From assembly GCA_964247055.1 (NCBI GenBank), contig OZ176050.1:8742001-8806000 (forward strand): a stretch of DNA of 64,000 nucleotides, read 5' to 3'. This stretch comes from Paragordius varius. Lineage: Eukaryota > Nematomorpha. The translations under genes were made by a program, and so were the position numbers. The notes beneath the pieces are model-generated. The model had not been told where the DNA came from. It saw only the letters and a program-made list of their open reading frames with translations, and made no database searches. Positions 37,001-50,689 of this stretch are shown here, in pieces; positions within the stretch are counted from its first letter, which is position 1, and the number at the start of each line of letters is the position of its first letter.

Positions 37001-40000
37001 TAAATTCTTTTGTTATTTATTAGTTTAAATTAATCAATCAAGTCATAATTCCAACTGATTAAACAATAATTCTACTTTTGATTTGAATGTATTAATGATT
37101 TTTGTAAAAGAAAGCTTTATTCATTATCACAAATGTGCAGAGCGTTTGTAAATTAATTTGTTCGTTTCGCATAAAAATATTTATTCTACAGTTTCTAATA
37201 AAAAATTATATTAGCTACACTTTGTGTTGCCAAATTTTAAAGAAGATTCAATCCTAAAAGTTAAAATTATATTTAAACTTTTTGTTTCTAATATAACCGA
37301 AAATACGAACAAATTATATAATACTTTTCCATATAAACGCCTAAGAGGTAGCTACAAAACCATTCTGTGTACCAATCAAATCATGGCAACAGCCTAGACC
37401 ATATATAATTTAATAAATGTATAGTTCAAAACTGGCAAAATCAGTAACCACTCCTATAAGCAAATTTTACTAAATTGTAATATCGCTTCCCGAAGCTTAA
37501 AATACTGAACAATAAAATTATAAACTGCATAGAAGAGTGACAAGATTTGACAAGACAATCTTATAATATAATATATTATTTTATTATATATTAGTCAAAC
37601 TTTGTGGTTTTCGTATTATAAATTGTTTTTTATTATGGTAATGTTTATATTAATAAATCAGTTTTTAAGGGAAAACAGCCAAAGTTTAATATGTGCGCAA
37701 CTTCTTAAACCCATCCTATGTATCGACGGATTAATCACATGTTTTTGATAAAAAATTCTGGTGAGTATAAAAAGAAAGATACGATACTTTAGTTAAATTA
37801 ATCGAATTTCAAAACCCGCGCCAACAAAAATATTTAATTAAGTGCCTTTGATTTCAATAATCTGATTGCATTTTAGACTCTTGACTTTATCCCAAAGCTT
37901 ATTGAAAAAGTCATATGAATTTTTATTTATTGTTTAGTTTTCTCAGTTTTTTAGCCATTTTGATTTATAAATAATAGTATAATAACGAAAATTTACAAAA
38001 ACGGCTGCTTACGTAAAAACAGTTTTTTTTTATTTCATCCAGATATGGCCCTAAAAAAATTTCGATTTCTAAATAATCCAAATTAGCCAAAATTTGACAC
38101 ACACACACACACTTGTTCTAAAAAGGTTGTTGAATATATAAAAATCAAATTTGCGAATTTAAAGAGCCTCTCCTGCTTATATGTTAGTGCTTGCTTTGCA
38201 TTTATTTTTTTGAACCGCCCTTATTGATGTAATAAAATTTAGAGCGGATAATATGAAAAACAATTATTTTAACCCCAAATGAAATATTTTGTTAATTAAG
38301 GTTAAGATCATTAGCTTATTACTCATTTTCCAAAATTTATTTTACAACAAATTAAAATGAAGTTTTAAATCATTAACTATCGATAATTTTTAACATTTAG
38401 ATCTAAAACATAATATTGTTTTAATTTTAAAACCCGAATATTTTTTTATGTTTTAATTTAGAATCTGATTTTCCTAATAAATCATTGCTTTCGCTTGATC
38501 GCAACAGATTGTGTAAAGGAGAATTAATGTCTGATAAATATGTGATTGATTAATATAAACTAATTAAAGTTATTTTTTATTAATTATCTTACAATAAGCA
38601 ATAGTTTATAATTTAATAAGGATATGTTGGATTAAATAATATATTTAATTAGTTTTTAGTTTTCTTTAAAATCTAAAGTCTCGCTGGATAATTCTTATTC
38701 AAAACTAGGCGAAAACATTTTTTACCTCCGATCTATTTCTGAATTAGTATTTAACTTTAATGTACAATAAAAAATTTATACCAAAACGGTTGAGCTTAAT
38801 TTAAATTTTAATTACTTGCTATTAAGATAACTTTTTAATGACCGTTTCTATTAGAAATTTTTTTTTAAAATACCACAAATTTCTACGTTGTTACTTCATT
38901 TTTCGCAAAATTATAGTTTTCTAATAATCTTTAGAAGAATATGTTTAGTTAAATTATTCTTTTAAATATATTTTCAAAAAAAATAAATTTTTACATTTGT
39001 ACAAAATGTTGCCTGAAGCCATCGTTTTGGGTTATTTTCTCGTATCTCAGATTTGTGTCGGAAAGAAACACAACATACGGAATTTTTATAAATGATAATT
39101 ACTATATATTGGGCTAATCTTTATCACCACTTAATAAATTATTTTACACCTGTCTCTCAAGCATAAAATTTTATTTTTGAGAATATATTATCTAGACAAT
39201 TATGCGTCAATATGTATTTTTTATATTTATCTACAAAAAATATTTTGTTGTTGAAATTTATTTTCCGCCGATGATTCATTTATAAAAAGGCTATATATAC
39301 GGAATCCTTATGAAACAATTTATTTATTCTAAAATTTTAACTTTTCTATTCTCAACTTTAAACTCATACATCCTTATTGTATGATTGAAAATTCTGATAT
39401 TTGGTGACAGTATTCATTATTTGATTCAAGTATCTATTCAATATCGATTATTTTGTAACGAAAACTTTAATGTAAACTACTAAATTGTTAGATGAATTAT
39501 TACAATATATTTTTTAATTATAAATTTGTAAAATATTGACACATTTTGAGTGAGTGTATAACAATATGTGATATTTTGTAATTATCGTGCTAGTTTAGTT
39601 TTTGTTTTGACCAAAAAAACTGAAGTATCTTTTGTCCTTCAAACTTCAAAAAAGTGTTAACCAATAAAATGCGTTTTTATACAAAAAGTTTACACATATA
39701 TGAAATTTTAATTTTTGTAAAATTTACAAAATAATGTCCAAAATATATGTACGTTTAAGATCGTCGCAAATTTTAATATTAAAAAAGTAAAATCTAAATG
39801 TTGTTTAAATAATTGATGCACTCCTAAAATTTACAGGTTCTTTGCAACAAATTGCATCAAAACATATAGTAACAGTTTTGTTGAAAAATACCCTGTAATA
39901 AAAATCTTTCGTGGGTAAACTTTGTATTTACATCATAATCTAGCGCTATAGACAAGCGTCGTTTCTTATTTCCGGCCCAGTTGACTTGGAAACCGGTGGC

Positions 40001-43000
40001 ACAAATACTCAATATTCTGGAGGGATATAGAATTAATTAATTTTATAATCATCAGGCTTGACTAAATACCAAAAATATAAAATTTTAATTATTTTGACTT
40101 TTCTGTCAGCCATTAATTATGTTTTAAAGTAAAAGTTTACATGTTGGGGTGAAATGGTTGAACCTATTCATAATCAAATTGAAAATATCTGGAATAATTT
40201 AATTAGATTCAATAATGGTTATTCAAATACAACAAATGGGCTTTGGGTTGCCCAATTTATAATTTTTGATCGATTTTAAATGTCTAATTTTTGGATTTGT
40301 TTTATGTATTTTATATTTGTTCGAGGTCTTAATTGCATAATATATTTAAAATTGTTAAAATATTGATCAATATATTTTTAGATATATTTAAAATATGTAT
40401 TAATTTATAGTAAAAAGCGTCCAGTTGGTGGCGATTAATCATTACACATTCGATAAATAGAAAAAATATGTAACATACGTATATCATTATTTATTTAATA
40501 ATTTTAAAAATTCTAAGTAAACCAATTAAGTACCCAGCACAATGTTGGTTTATTCCATTTTTTGTTTTCCATGTAGTGTGATTGGTGTCACAACATTCTT
40601 TGGTGACGATTTTTTATAATCAACAATTGATATTACTTTTGATATAAAATTAAATACCCTACAACTAGACTGTTTTTTCTTCAATTTTACCCACATTTAA
40701 GCCGGTTAATATTGCAGCTTTCATATAAAATTATATTATTGATATTAAAATGGAATATTAACCCAAATTTTTATTACCAATACTAAAAATGGTTTTGTCC
40801 ATTATTTAGAAAATAAATTGAAATTAGCCTTCATTATAGTTAATTTTAAATAATCAAGGTTTAAATATATTATTCTTTTAAGGTGTGACATTGTTTTGGG
40901 AGGATCATTCAGATGTGCATGATCAACTTTCATAATTTGGGGAGGGGTCAATAGCCATTTAAAAAATGGGCCTAACATCTGATTATCCATATTATTTATT
41001 CTTTTTATCTACCACATTTTTGGTTTAGCCTTTCTTAACACAAGCCGCGGTTTAACATCGTTTTTTGCCTTTTTAATAACATATTAACCAAATAATTTAG
41101 ATCGCATGAGTTTAGTTTAGACCATAAAAATGAATCAACATAATGAGCACTCGATATAAAAATTAATTTAACTTTTTTGGATTAATGCCTTCAGAACTTT
41201 GCTATTTTTCAATCTTCAAATATTTTGAAAAATTATTTGATCGTATTGAACATTTAAATTTTTATCGTCAACAAGTTTTTTTGCGTTTAGCGGCCATTTA
41301 CGAACGATGATGAAAACCGGCATCTTATTCTTATATAATTTGAAATATATTTATATTAGATGCAAATTATTTTTATCTAAACATTTACCATTTTTCAAAT
41401 ATATTTATTTAAGCCAAGCGCGAATCATTTTGATTTATAAAAGGGCATAACATTTTTGAACTTGATAACCGCTTTTAAAATAACAGCAGATGAAGCCTTA
41501 TATTCTAAAAATCTTATAACTTTTTCCCGAAACTTTTGTCTCAATATTTAACAACCTTTTACTGTGCACAGGGCCAAAGCGCCACTCGAAATAATTGTAT
41601 TTTTATGGGTGCCAACTACAAATTTACCATTTCCGGTTTATTTAAACTTAATTAATTAAAATTTTTGAATTAATTAGCAAGTAGTTATTAAATAGTATTT
41701 TTATTTATAAGGTTGTAATGAAAATTTAATTTTGAGTTCATAAAACATACATTTGTTTTGGTATGTAGAGAACTACGTCGCCAACAAATTTGGATATTTA
41801 AATTTAATAAAGTAAAGATAAATTATGTACCAGGTTTTACTCAATGATTAAATATTTTAACAAGAGTACATTTACTTTTTAGAAATATAATATTTAATTT
41901 TTTTCTAGTCCGTTAACATTATCAGATTTAAAATTATTCTCGGTTGAGATGAGATAAAAATGAAGATAGGGTAAATTTCTGCTGTTATACAATTACCACA
42001 CACAGTGTTTCAATATTAAAATATGGAATATGTAAGATAAATGCGATAAACCGCTAAAAGTTTATATTTTAATAATTTACAGGACTAGAAAAAATTGTAT
42101 GTAAGGATTATGATACCAATAGATCGACACTGTTTAATACTCATTTAAGTTTATATATCATTGGAAAAAAGTTTTGTTATGAATTTTAAACATTCAATAT
42201 TATATATATATTAATATAGTGTATTTGATCTAATCTAAAATCAATTGCAAGGGTATTACCAATACTATATATATAATTAACCATTCATTTATTAAAAGCA
42301 TACACATTTTTGGGTGGGATAATAAACTTGAACTTTTCACTGGTATTTTTGGGATGCTTCTTAAGTAAAATATACCCAAAAGTCATTTTTAGGGAAATAT
42401 TTGTTAGACTGCATACTATCTGTGGTATGTTATCTAGATATAAAATATCAATGTTATTAATGTAACATTTGCACTCAATGCTAAAATTCCTAAAACAAAA
42501 AGAGATTTGACTTGGTTAAGGGTACCCCATTTGTAGCTTAAATGAACGAAACAAACAGGAGTACATCATTAATTTTATGTACTGTTAAAATATTTATTAT
42601 AAATCTAATTTACATATGCAAATTATTTTAATGAAAATCAGGCAGGCTTTAATCTGCATCATTCCATGGTAAAAACACATACTTAGATATACAAATATTT
42701 TGTATTTTAAATAATATTTAATATGACGATACGTTGACTACTATGTATTACATTTATTTATATACTTATATACTATTATGTATTTTTTATAGCATACTTG
42801 TATGACACAAAATTGTGAAAAGTAAATTTAATTTATTTTTTTAAAAAAAAAATTATGTAAAAAACCTACTAAGCACTCAATGCCTTAAAAATATGTAAAT
42901 GAGTTAGTTAGTTTAGATACGAGAGCTTGAAAAAATAAAAGGCTTGCAAAATTTGCTTTACTAATTTAATTTATACAAAACCAATAATAATGAATGTATC

Positions 43001-43594
43001 GTATATACATGCGTATTTTATAAAAGATGTAAAACCATTTTTTACAAACAATTATTTTTTATTATTAAAATAATCTTCTTTATAAATTATGAAATATTAT
43101 GGTTTATTATAACTGTTTGATTAAAAATATATGGACGTATCTAATGAATCCAAACTAGGGACGGCTAGTTAAAACAAATAAATTCTACAAGGAATATGTA
43201 CAAAATATTCTATGATACGCAATGTCTTCTTTAAGCAGCTATCATAAACTTGAGGTAGTATTCTGATTTTACATTTTTATAAAATAGTTATTTTGGAGTT
43301 AATTTTAACATTTATTATTAACCAAAAATTTACTTAAACACCGGTATGAACAATTATTTCTTTATAGCGACAAAATTTTATATGCATTCTTATCACCTAT
43401 TTATCAGCACTTATGCCCGATGACAAACGATTATTTTACATTTTTCAGTAGTTTTTTTCATACTATCCCATGCGACATAAATTGCAAATTAAGCAAATAT
43501 CATTTTCGTTTGTAAGGCATATTCTTATTTAACCGCGGCTGACACTGGGGGAGAGTTTTTTTAATTGTAACCGCTTCATCGTTATTCTCTAAAG
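34039..43594. other. Gene-poor A+T-rich intergenic DNA
   Basis: AATAAA at 34081-34086 may serve as the TIA1 polyadenylation signal. After it, about 9.5 kb shows only short chance frames, a (CA)n run near 38097-38113 and homopolymer-rich A+T DNA. I see no exon with recognisable protein similarity on either strand. Confidence 0.6.
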
Positions 43595-43862
43595 CAGGAG
43601 TGTCAAACACAAATGGCTTAGCGGGCCGCATTTCAAATATACATAGGCATTAATAAATATATTAATAGATATCAAACAAAAGATTGTAAAATGCAAACAC
43701 AGTATAACAATTTTTTCTAGTTCGTTGTCAACTGAACTGACTTATTCCAAGAATTTGTTAATAAAATATCAATTTTTTTGCTTATAAATTCTCAAATTTT
43801 TCGCGGGCCGCACATAATGCAGAAAGCCGCATTTGGCCCGCGGACCGCGTGTGACACTCCTG
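43595..43862 (+). mobile_element. hAT-type MITE, best-preserved intergenic copy
   Basis: The terminal inverted repeats are caggagtgtcaaacacaaat at the left and, inverted, CAGGAGTGTCACACGCGGTC at the right. Flanking 8-mers are ctctaaag and atctgtag (5/8 match), which fit a worn target duplication. The G+C-rich ends (gcgggccgcattt, gcccgcggaccgcg) stand out from the surrounding DNA. Length 268 bp, no coding frame. Confidence 0.85.
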
Positions 43863-44806
43863 ATCTGTAGTCTGCTTATTTTTCTTCAAATGTTTTTTCG
43901 GTAGTTTATATCGTATATGCTCTTAAAAAACAGATATAATTGATAAAAGACACGGGAAAACTCTTGCTACGGACGACATAGCGTAGTGTTTTCCGAACAA
44001 TTTTTTTAAATAAGTCGATGCTCGCTACTTGCATTGTCATTATCTCAGAATATTATTTTATAATACTTAAATAATCTGAAGATTAATACAATTTCAACAT
44101 TTTATATTTAAAGTTAATTCCAGAAATTATATTACCAAATTTCATTTAAATTTAGGAATTGGTTAATAATTTTATGAATAATTTATGGTAGAATTATCTG
44201 TTAGAATAATATTGAACTGGGCGTTGGAAATTCCGTTTTTAACTCGTGAAACTATATTTTCCCATATTTCAAGACTTGTTTTTTTTTTCATCTCCCAACT
44301 TTCCTAATATTTTTTGTGATCTAAATTGATCATGTGAAATTATATAAAATAGTATTGATTGTTCACATCCGCGTGATAGATGTGCACAAAAATATTTATT
44401 GTTTATATTGGGGTACAACTTAAGAATGAGAAAATATTGCCTATTAAAAACTTTACTAATTTCAAATAGTTATCGGAAAAAATTATTAATTAGTTGATAT
44501 CACTAAATATATTTTAAGCTATTTTGGGCTGCGTGTTCATCTCTTCTATATGGGAAATATATTCAGAATGTTTTCATCAGAGATTAAAAGCAAAATTATC
44601 CGTTTTCGGATCCTATTAAATTTTCTTTTGGTAAATATTTTTTAAAAAAGGGAATAAGCAAAATCATTCTCGTTTTAATGATTGATGATTTCCATGTTTT
44701 GCGTAAATTTTGCTTTTGGTTTCAGTTTTGGTTTTGTTTTTTAATCAATTGGTCATTTTGGCTCCAATTTTTATATTACATACTTGCCAATTTTTGTAGG
44801 ATTGTA

Positions 44807-45236
44807 CAGTGGCGTATGGTAAAAAACAACAAATGGTAATCAAACAATTTTGTTCCTACATTTTAACATTACCTTGTTTATTTAATTATGGAAAAACTTG
44901 GTTTTATATCACTAGTCTCCAACGCGACATTTTTAAAATCAAAATTGTTTTATTCAAAAATATTCTATTTATAAAATCTTGAGAAAATTAAAACTAATAT
45001 CATTTTTGCAATTTGTTCATGTTGGATTGTCTTAGAAATATTATATCTATTGCTTCCAACACCATTTATTTTTCGGTTAAGGGTTAAATTGTTTTAAGCC
45101 ATAAAAATATTGATAAAATACTATGGGTTCTTTATGCTGATATTATTTTAAATGCAGCCCAATGTTTTTTTGAGTCGAAAATGCGAATCACAAAGCTAAT
45201 TGTGTCTACATACCTGTTTTACACCATACGCTACTG
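44807..45236 (+). mobile_element. Mariner-type MITE interrupted by a hAT MITE
   Basis: Inverted ends cagtggcgtatggtaaaaaa and (inverse of the right end) CAGTAGCGTATGGTGTAAAA are flanked by TA on both sides. Without the inner element and its 8-bp repeat the MITE would be about 115 bp, close to the copies at 49664-49786 and 54357-54476, which share its ends and inner wording (aaaaaacaacaaat, tttgtttattt). Confidence 0.8.
44910..45216 (-). mobile_element. hAT-type MITE nested in the mariner-type MITE
   Basis: Its plus-strand start cactagtctccaacgcgaca resembles the inverse of the right end of the 43595 copy. Its plus-strand end, with caaagctaattgtgt...cctg, is the inverse of the left end. Internal aaatgcagcccaatg matches the inverse of the copy at 60618. 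Flanking 8-mers ttttatat and ttttacac match at 6/8. It lies inside the element 44807-45236. Confidence 0.7.
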
Positions 45237-47640
45237 TAAATGGCCGCAAAGACATAATATAAGCCAAAATACATTGCAGGCTAATTAAAATCGAAAAATT
45301 GCAATTTATCATTCAAATTAAATAGAAAGAAATAATAAATAAGTTAACATTAGTGTATTAAATAAAATAATAATTTTTCAACCATTTGAAACCACTCTAA
45401 ATGCTAACTAACTTATAGGCCCAAACATAAACAAGCCAAAGGGTGATTTTTAAATATCAGTTTAAAATCGCAATCTATGAAAAAGTTTTATTTTCAATAT
45501 TGCAAAAAGTCTACCTCGACTGTAGCAATACATATATTCATTCATTACTCTTGAACTTTTTATTCGTGAGCCGCTTATTTTCTTTGATTGTGCTTTTGTT
45601 TATTATTTTAATATTTTTTAAACCCATTTTTGTATCAATAAAGTCCTTTTTTGTAAACATTTTAATAGAAACATTTTTAAACTGTAATTTCTTAAAGTCT
45701 AAAAATATGTACGTAAATGATGACCTTAAAAGGGATTGGCCTTAAATCTTATTTATGACACCGGAACTATTGACTTTATCGGACTGTTTTGGAATCAAAA
45801 TTGCTTTTTGGTTCTAAACTTATTTTTTATCTTTATTCAATATATTAATATTTATTTAATAATTAAAAAAAATATTTTTTAAACCAACGTTCAACGTATA
45901 ATTTTAGTTGATTTGGTTAGTTTCTGTGGGTCATTTATACTATTAATAAAAAACGGAAATTAAAATTATTTGAAAGTATAGAGCAGACCATTTTGTTTTT
46001 TACCATTTTTTCCTTTATGCTTAAAATGAATTGATTTCATGAACAATATTTTATCTGACATTTAAATTTTTTCTTTACCTTTTTAGCATGAAATGTTTTA
46101 TTTAAACTAAATTTTAAATATCATTGGCATACCATACATAGTAATAGGCTAAATATGTGAATTAAGATTAATTTTGATTTCTGAAAGAAATATTTTATTT
46201 ATAAACATATTACAATTTTGAATTAAATTTGAGGAATTTGGGAATACTTAAATTTTTAAAGCTCTACTTGGCCAAAATATCTTAATATATATAAATAATA
46301 CCTCCTGTTTAAATCAATAAATGAAACATGACAGAAAATAAATCTATACCACCGAGACAGTTACTTTTTGTTTAATTAAAAAGTTAAATTAATCATTAGG
46401 ACAAAATTAATATTTTAGTAAAGGCAGTATTATGCATATTCAAAAGTATTTCGTAATATTATTGTATAAAGGGATTATATTATGGAAACAATATTGGATT
46501 AAAGAGTTTGTAAATTGACTCATAGGAAAAACTTTAAAATTGATTATATTTGAAGAAAGAATGAAAAAAATCGTTATCTATAATATCAAATTTTCTTTAT
46601 GGGCTAAATGTAAATCAATAATATAAACATTTTTTTAAATTTTATTTTGCCATAGGGTGAAAAAATATTTTAGAATATCTCATTTAGTATTCAAAATGTC
46701 CTTTCTTTAACATTTTATAAAAATATTTGAATACTAGGTCACACAGTAACTGAATATAATACATCCACTTTTTATGTCATTTATTAGATATGCGCAATTA
46801 AAATGCTATTTCAAGATATACCTTTTTTATGTATACGCCCAAAATGCCGACACACTACTTATTTATTCATCTTTCCTTGTGTCTTTTTCAATGTCGTTAA
46901 TAAAGTTAAGTGAATGCGTTTTATTGCGACGGTTGTTTTTTGATACAATGATTACACGTGAGGGAATATTAAAAAAAATATTTGTACACCTTGATATTTT
47001 TACAAATATTTTGGTGTTACATGAAATATAAATTTTGTTTGGAGAAAAATTTAGGCCAAACTTGTAGAAAACGTTATGTGTGACTTTCAGAAAGTTAGTT
47101 AATTTGCAACAATGTAATTAAATTTATTTGAAATAAATTAAATAAAATTATAGGGTTGGTTTAAGAAAAAAAGGGTAATAAAACCCTAACCAGAAAATAT
47201 TTTTCTCAATATCTTGCTAAAACAATAAAATAAAACTAAAATATTTTAATCCTTTGATATATTTTTTGGACAAATATGCCGCTTTTTGACAACAACGTAA
47301 AAAAGGTAGTCAAGAATCATAAAATCCTATTTTATGACACTGTTAAAGGTAGACCTGTCTTATAAATGTATATGACAAACGAATTCCTTAACATTTTTGA
47401 ACATAGATAGGATACACCATACTTACCGAAAAGAATTTTATGTATAAACAAATTTATTTTTATTAAATTTAAATGGCTTTTAACTAACTTTTATATACAT
47501 ATAAAGTTTTTTTGACTTAACTAGATTTTACCAAATTTAACTTATTCTTCTATCCCTCCCGGTGCTAAAGGCTTATATCTGCTACACAATTCCAATAATT
47601 TTATTTGAAAAAATCCCAAATTCCAAATCAGTCCTATTCA
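45237..47640. other. Intergenic A+T-rich DNA upstream of the first ephrin exon
   Basis: Two chance-like frames (45443-45745 and 46774-47031) made mostly of Ile, Leu, Phe, Lys and Asn are present, with no motif, no splice context and no recognisable similarity. No promoter element can be called in this composition. Confidence 0.5.
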
Positions 47641-47753
47641 ATGATTTACACAACGACTTTCTGTCACAAATTGCATTTTATTCTTTTGCTGGAAGTGGTA
47701 TCGGGATTGGCCAAATTTTTAACTCCTATCAAATGGTACCAGGCTAACCCTAT
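47641..47753 (+). CDS. Alternative first coding exon of the ephrin gene (exon 1A)
   Basis: ATG at 47641 opens a frame MIYTTTFCHKLHFILLLEVV followed by SGLAKFLTPIKWYQANP, ending in AT|gtaagt. It has a hydrophobic signal peptide, then LTPIKWYQANP, which matches the ephrin N-terminal strand (EPIYWNSSN in vertebrates). It also matches LPLINWEKYNP in exon 1B (53143-53294). Donor sequence and phase (AT|) are the same as in exon 1B, so it could splice to 56331 and give a 522-residue ephrin. The longer frame 47562-47747 in another reading frame is a shadow. It may instead be the surviving first exon of a duplicated ephrin gene. Confidence 0.65.
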
Positions 47754-48957
47754 GTAAGTATTTTTATTATTTTTATAAATCAAAATGGTTGAGACAGTTT
47801 GAAAACAAAAGGTTTAACTCTTTTTTTTCATACTTAACCTATTAAATTTTTGTCTTCACCCAAATCAAGAAATTGGATTTTTACAATTGAAATTTTAAGT
47901 TTAAAAAAATTCTTTTTAACAATTTCCTTTGGATATTTCAAAAAAATTGTTGTATAACAAAAAATTAAATCATTTTTACTTAAACGCTGCTTTCAAAATT
48001 TAAAAGTTTATTTTATTATTTAATTTTGCGAAAAAATTTATTAAAATTATTTTTAAGTCAAAATATCATTAAATTTGTAGTAAATTTTGGAAAATAGAGA
48101 AGTATATGATATAGCCCCCCTACAAAAACATAATTTTTAATTTTTTTGTCTATAAGAAAATATTTTGATTAAAACATTCAAAAATACCTACAAATAGCGG
48201 CAGATTTTTAGGTCCATTTTCTTTACCGCATTAAAATATTTCTCAATTCCTTTTTACTAGCCATCTTTTTTAAATAAAATTAAATTCTTATTTGTAAACG
48301 TACTCATAGCAGCAATCCATGCAAAAATTGAAAAGATTAAAAGATTTGTCTTCCAAAAAAAGAATGAAAAACATTTTTTCTGGGATTTATTGAATTAAAT
48401 TTGAATGATCAGTCACGCGATTAAGAAAAATCAATTTAAAAAACGGAACTGACCATGCTATCTATCTCAAAACAAACTCTAAATTATTAAAAAATTTGAA
48501 GATTAATTTTAAAATTTAATTTTTTAAGTGGATAAAAATGTTTTAAATGATTTTCTAATTACATTTTTTATAAAATTAACTATAATAAGAAATGTTGTTT
48601 AATTTCAAAATTTTAGATCCTTTTATTCTTCTTGATCAATCATTTCATTTTGCTTAACTTTACTAATGAATTGGCATTTGACCTTGTAAAAATAGAATAA
48701 AAAATTAATTAATACGGTTTCTTTAGCATTTTCAAATTGTAAATTAATCAATCACTCTAATAATCTATACTAGAAGTATAAGTAGCCTACTTACTTTTTA
48801 GTGTTTTATGATCTTAATTGATGCAGCAGCTTATATATATATTACATAGAAGGTAGAGATTAAAAATAAATTTGAATCTTTAGAAACCGGATAAAACATT
48901 CTGTTGTAATAGTAATAGTATGTATATCATAATTAAACCATATTTACTCATTTAAAG

Positions 48958-49010
48958 CAGGGATGTCTAACACGCGAGCCCTCCATGTTTTTTTGTGCGA
49001 ACTGCGAATT
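48958..49010 (+). mobile_element. Truncated hAT MITE end
   Basis: cagggatgtctaacacgcga followed by gccctccatg resembles the left terminus of the hAT MITEs in this window; the preceding 8 bases are atttaaag. A Cys/Gly-type G+C patch near 49400 (gcaacgcagccccaaat) may be the other subterminal part, but no clear right end or target repeat was found. Confidence 0.45.
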
Positions 49011-49663
49011 TGAAAAAAAATGCTAAATAAAAGTACAATCTATCATTGCATAAACATTGTCAAAATTTTAATATCCATCTCAATTTAGGGGGTTCTTCAG
49101 ATATTTTTAATACAAAAGGTTAAGTAAAAAGTTTTAAGATAAAAATGAAATAAGTCTTTCACATTTTAAAGAGCCTTTGTGTACTAACGCGAAATAATAC
49201 TTTTGATTATATTTTAAAAACTGATATTTGCATTTTAAACGCTTTACTTTAATCAACCTAAGCAATGTTTATATATTTCCTATTATTTATTAATTTACAA
49301 AGTTTTACCAATTGGTTCATGATTTTTTTTAGAAAGAATATTCTTTAAAAACACTTGACTGCTTGACTTCAATTTTTTGAGTGAATTTCCCTTAAATGCA
49401 ACGCAGCCCCAAATTTTTTCGGATTCTGGAAGCTGATAAGTTGCAATATCCAATATTACAAAAATTTTCTACGAGCTAAATTGATCATAAAGTTGTCACA
49501 CTATGTAAAATTAACATACACGGCTTTCTAAAACTCTTAAAAAATATTAAACACCGAAATCGAATATATGATGGAAGCATAATCTATACCCGGTAGAAAT
49601 GAGCAAATACATTATGGCCATTTATGTTGGCCAGTTAACATTATTTTCCGCCAATCGGCAAAA

Positions 49664-49786
49664 CGATAGCATATGGATAAAAAACAACAAATAATTGTAG
49701 TTGAAGTTAAACAATTTTTACACCTTCCAACATCAAATTTGTTTATTTGATTGTGGACAAAATTTATTATATAACATACTCTACTG
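49664..49786 (+). mobile_element. Worn copy of the mariner-type MITE
   Basis: gatagcatatggataaaaaa...catactctactg has the same order as the ends of the MITEs at 44807 and 54357 (CAGTAGCGTATGGT...). It shares the inner aaaaaacaacaaat and tttgtttatttga. Length is about 120 bp. Confidence 0.65.
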
Positions 49787-50689
49787 TTTTACCAATTGGC
49801 CCACATAAACGGGCCTACTTCGTTCGCCGTATCTTGGTTAGAAAACGACTAGCTTTCCCCTTCAAACGACACCCTAACAGTATACCATTCATACCTTAAA
49901 TTTACCCTAAAAATATTTTTTTTAAATAATAAAAATTACCTTTTTTTTATTTTAAATATAATTTGGTTTAAAATTAAGATAACACAGAATAATAATATAT
50001 GCCGCAAATATTCATATTAATAATGAGTTTATATTATCATAACACATATTCTATGTTTATGGTGAATTTGAATTGTTCAGGGTATATTTAAGTTCCAAGG
50101 GTGAATTTGAAGTGTAAGTGGAATACAATTTTTATAATTTGAATGCTATTAAATACACTAGTCGACAAATTTGGACATTTCTGAGCACCACCACTCAAAC
50201 TTTTAAATTATGACTAATTTCAGTGATCCCGCCAATCAGAATTTTGAAATATTATAGGTTTTTCAATTTTTCAAAAACAAGAGAAAATCGAGAGAAAATT
50301 AAATATAACTTTATAATAAAATGTTATTATATTATAAACTTAATATCATTTAATAAAGCGTTTTAAACTCTATCTTTTGAATATAAATATGTCATTTAAA
50401 TATCAGAGAGAAAAAAATAGTACGAACTTAAACGTCAAAATTTAGTATTTTTCTTTCAAGTGAATTTTTAATACGTATAAAAAAATTTTAAAAAATTATA
50501 AAAAAGGCATTCGATGGGTTAAACCTTTGGCTTTTAGATAGGCTATATTTTTTTTGTTAGTTTTCGTTTTTACCAGTACTTATTAGGCTTTTTTTCTTGA
50601 GTTGGTTCTTACAAAAAATCCTTTATTTATAACTAGTGGATATACTTTATTTTTTAAAATTATTGGTTGTTTTGTATTTATAATTTCAG

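Noticed and set aside
40802-40990. 62-codon minus-strand frame with FFKWLLTPPQIMKVDHAHLN
   Set aside because: Slightly unusual composition but isolated, short and without recognisable similarity.
45443-47031. Frames of 100 and 85 codons (45443-45745, 46774-47031)
   Set aside because: Hydrophobic chance-like composition, no motif, no splice sites in phase with any neighbour.
47562-47747. 61-codon frame with FAGSGIGIGQIFNSYQMVPG
   Set aside because: The other frame from ATG 47641 gives a signal peptide and an ephrin motif and ends at a strong donor in the right phase, so this one is a shadow.
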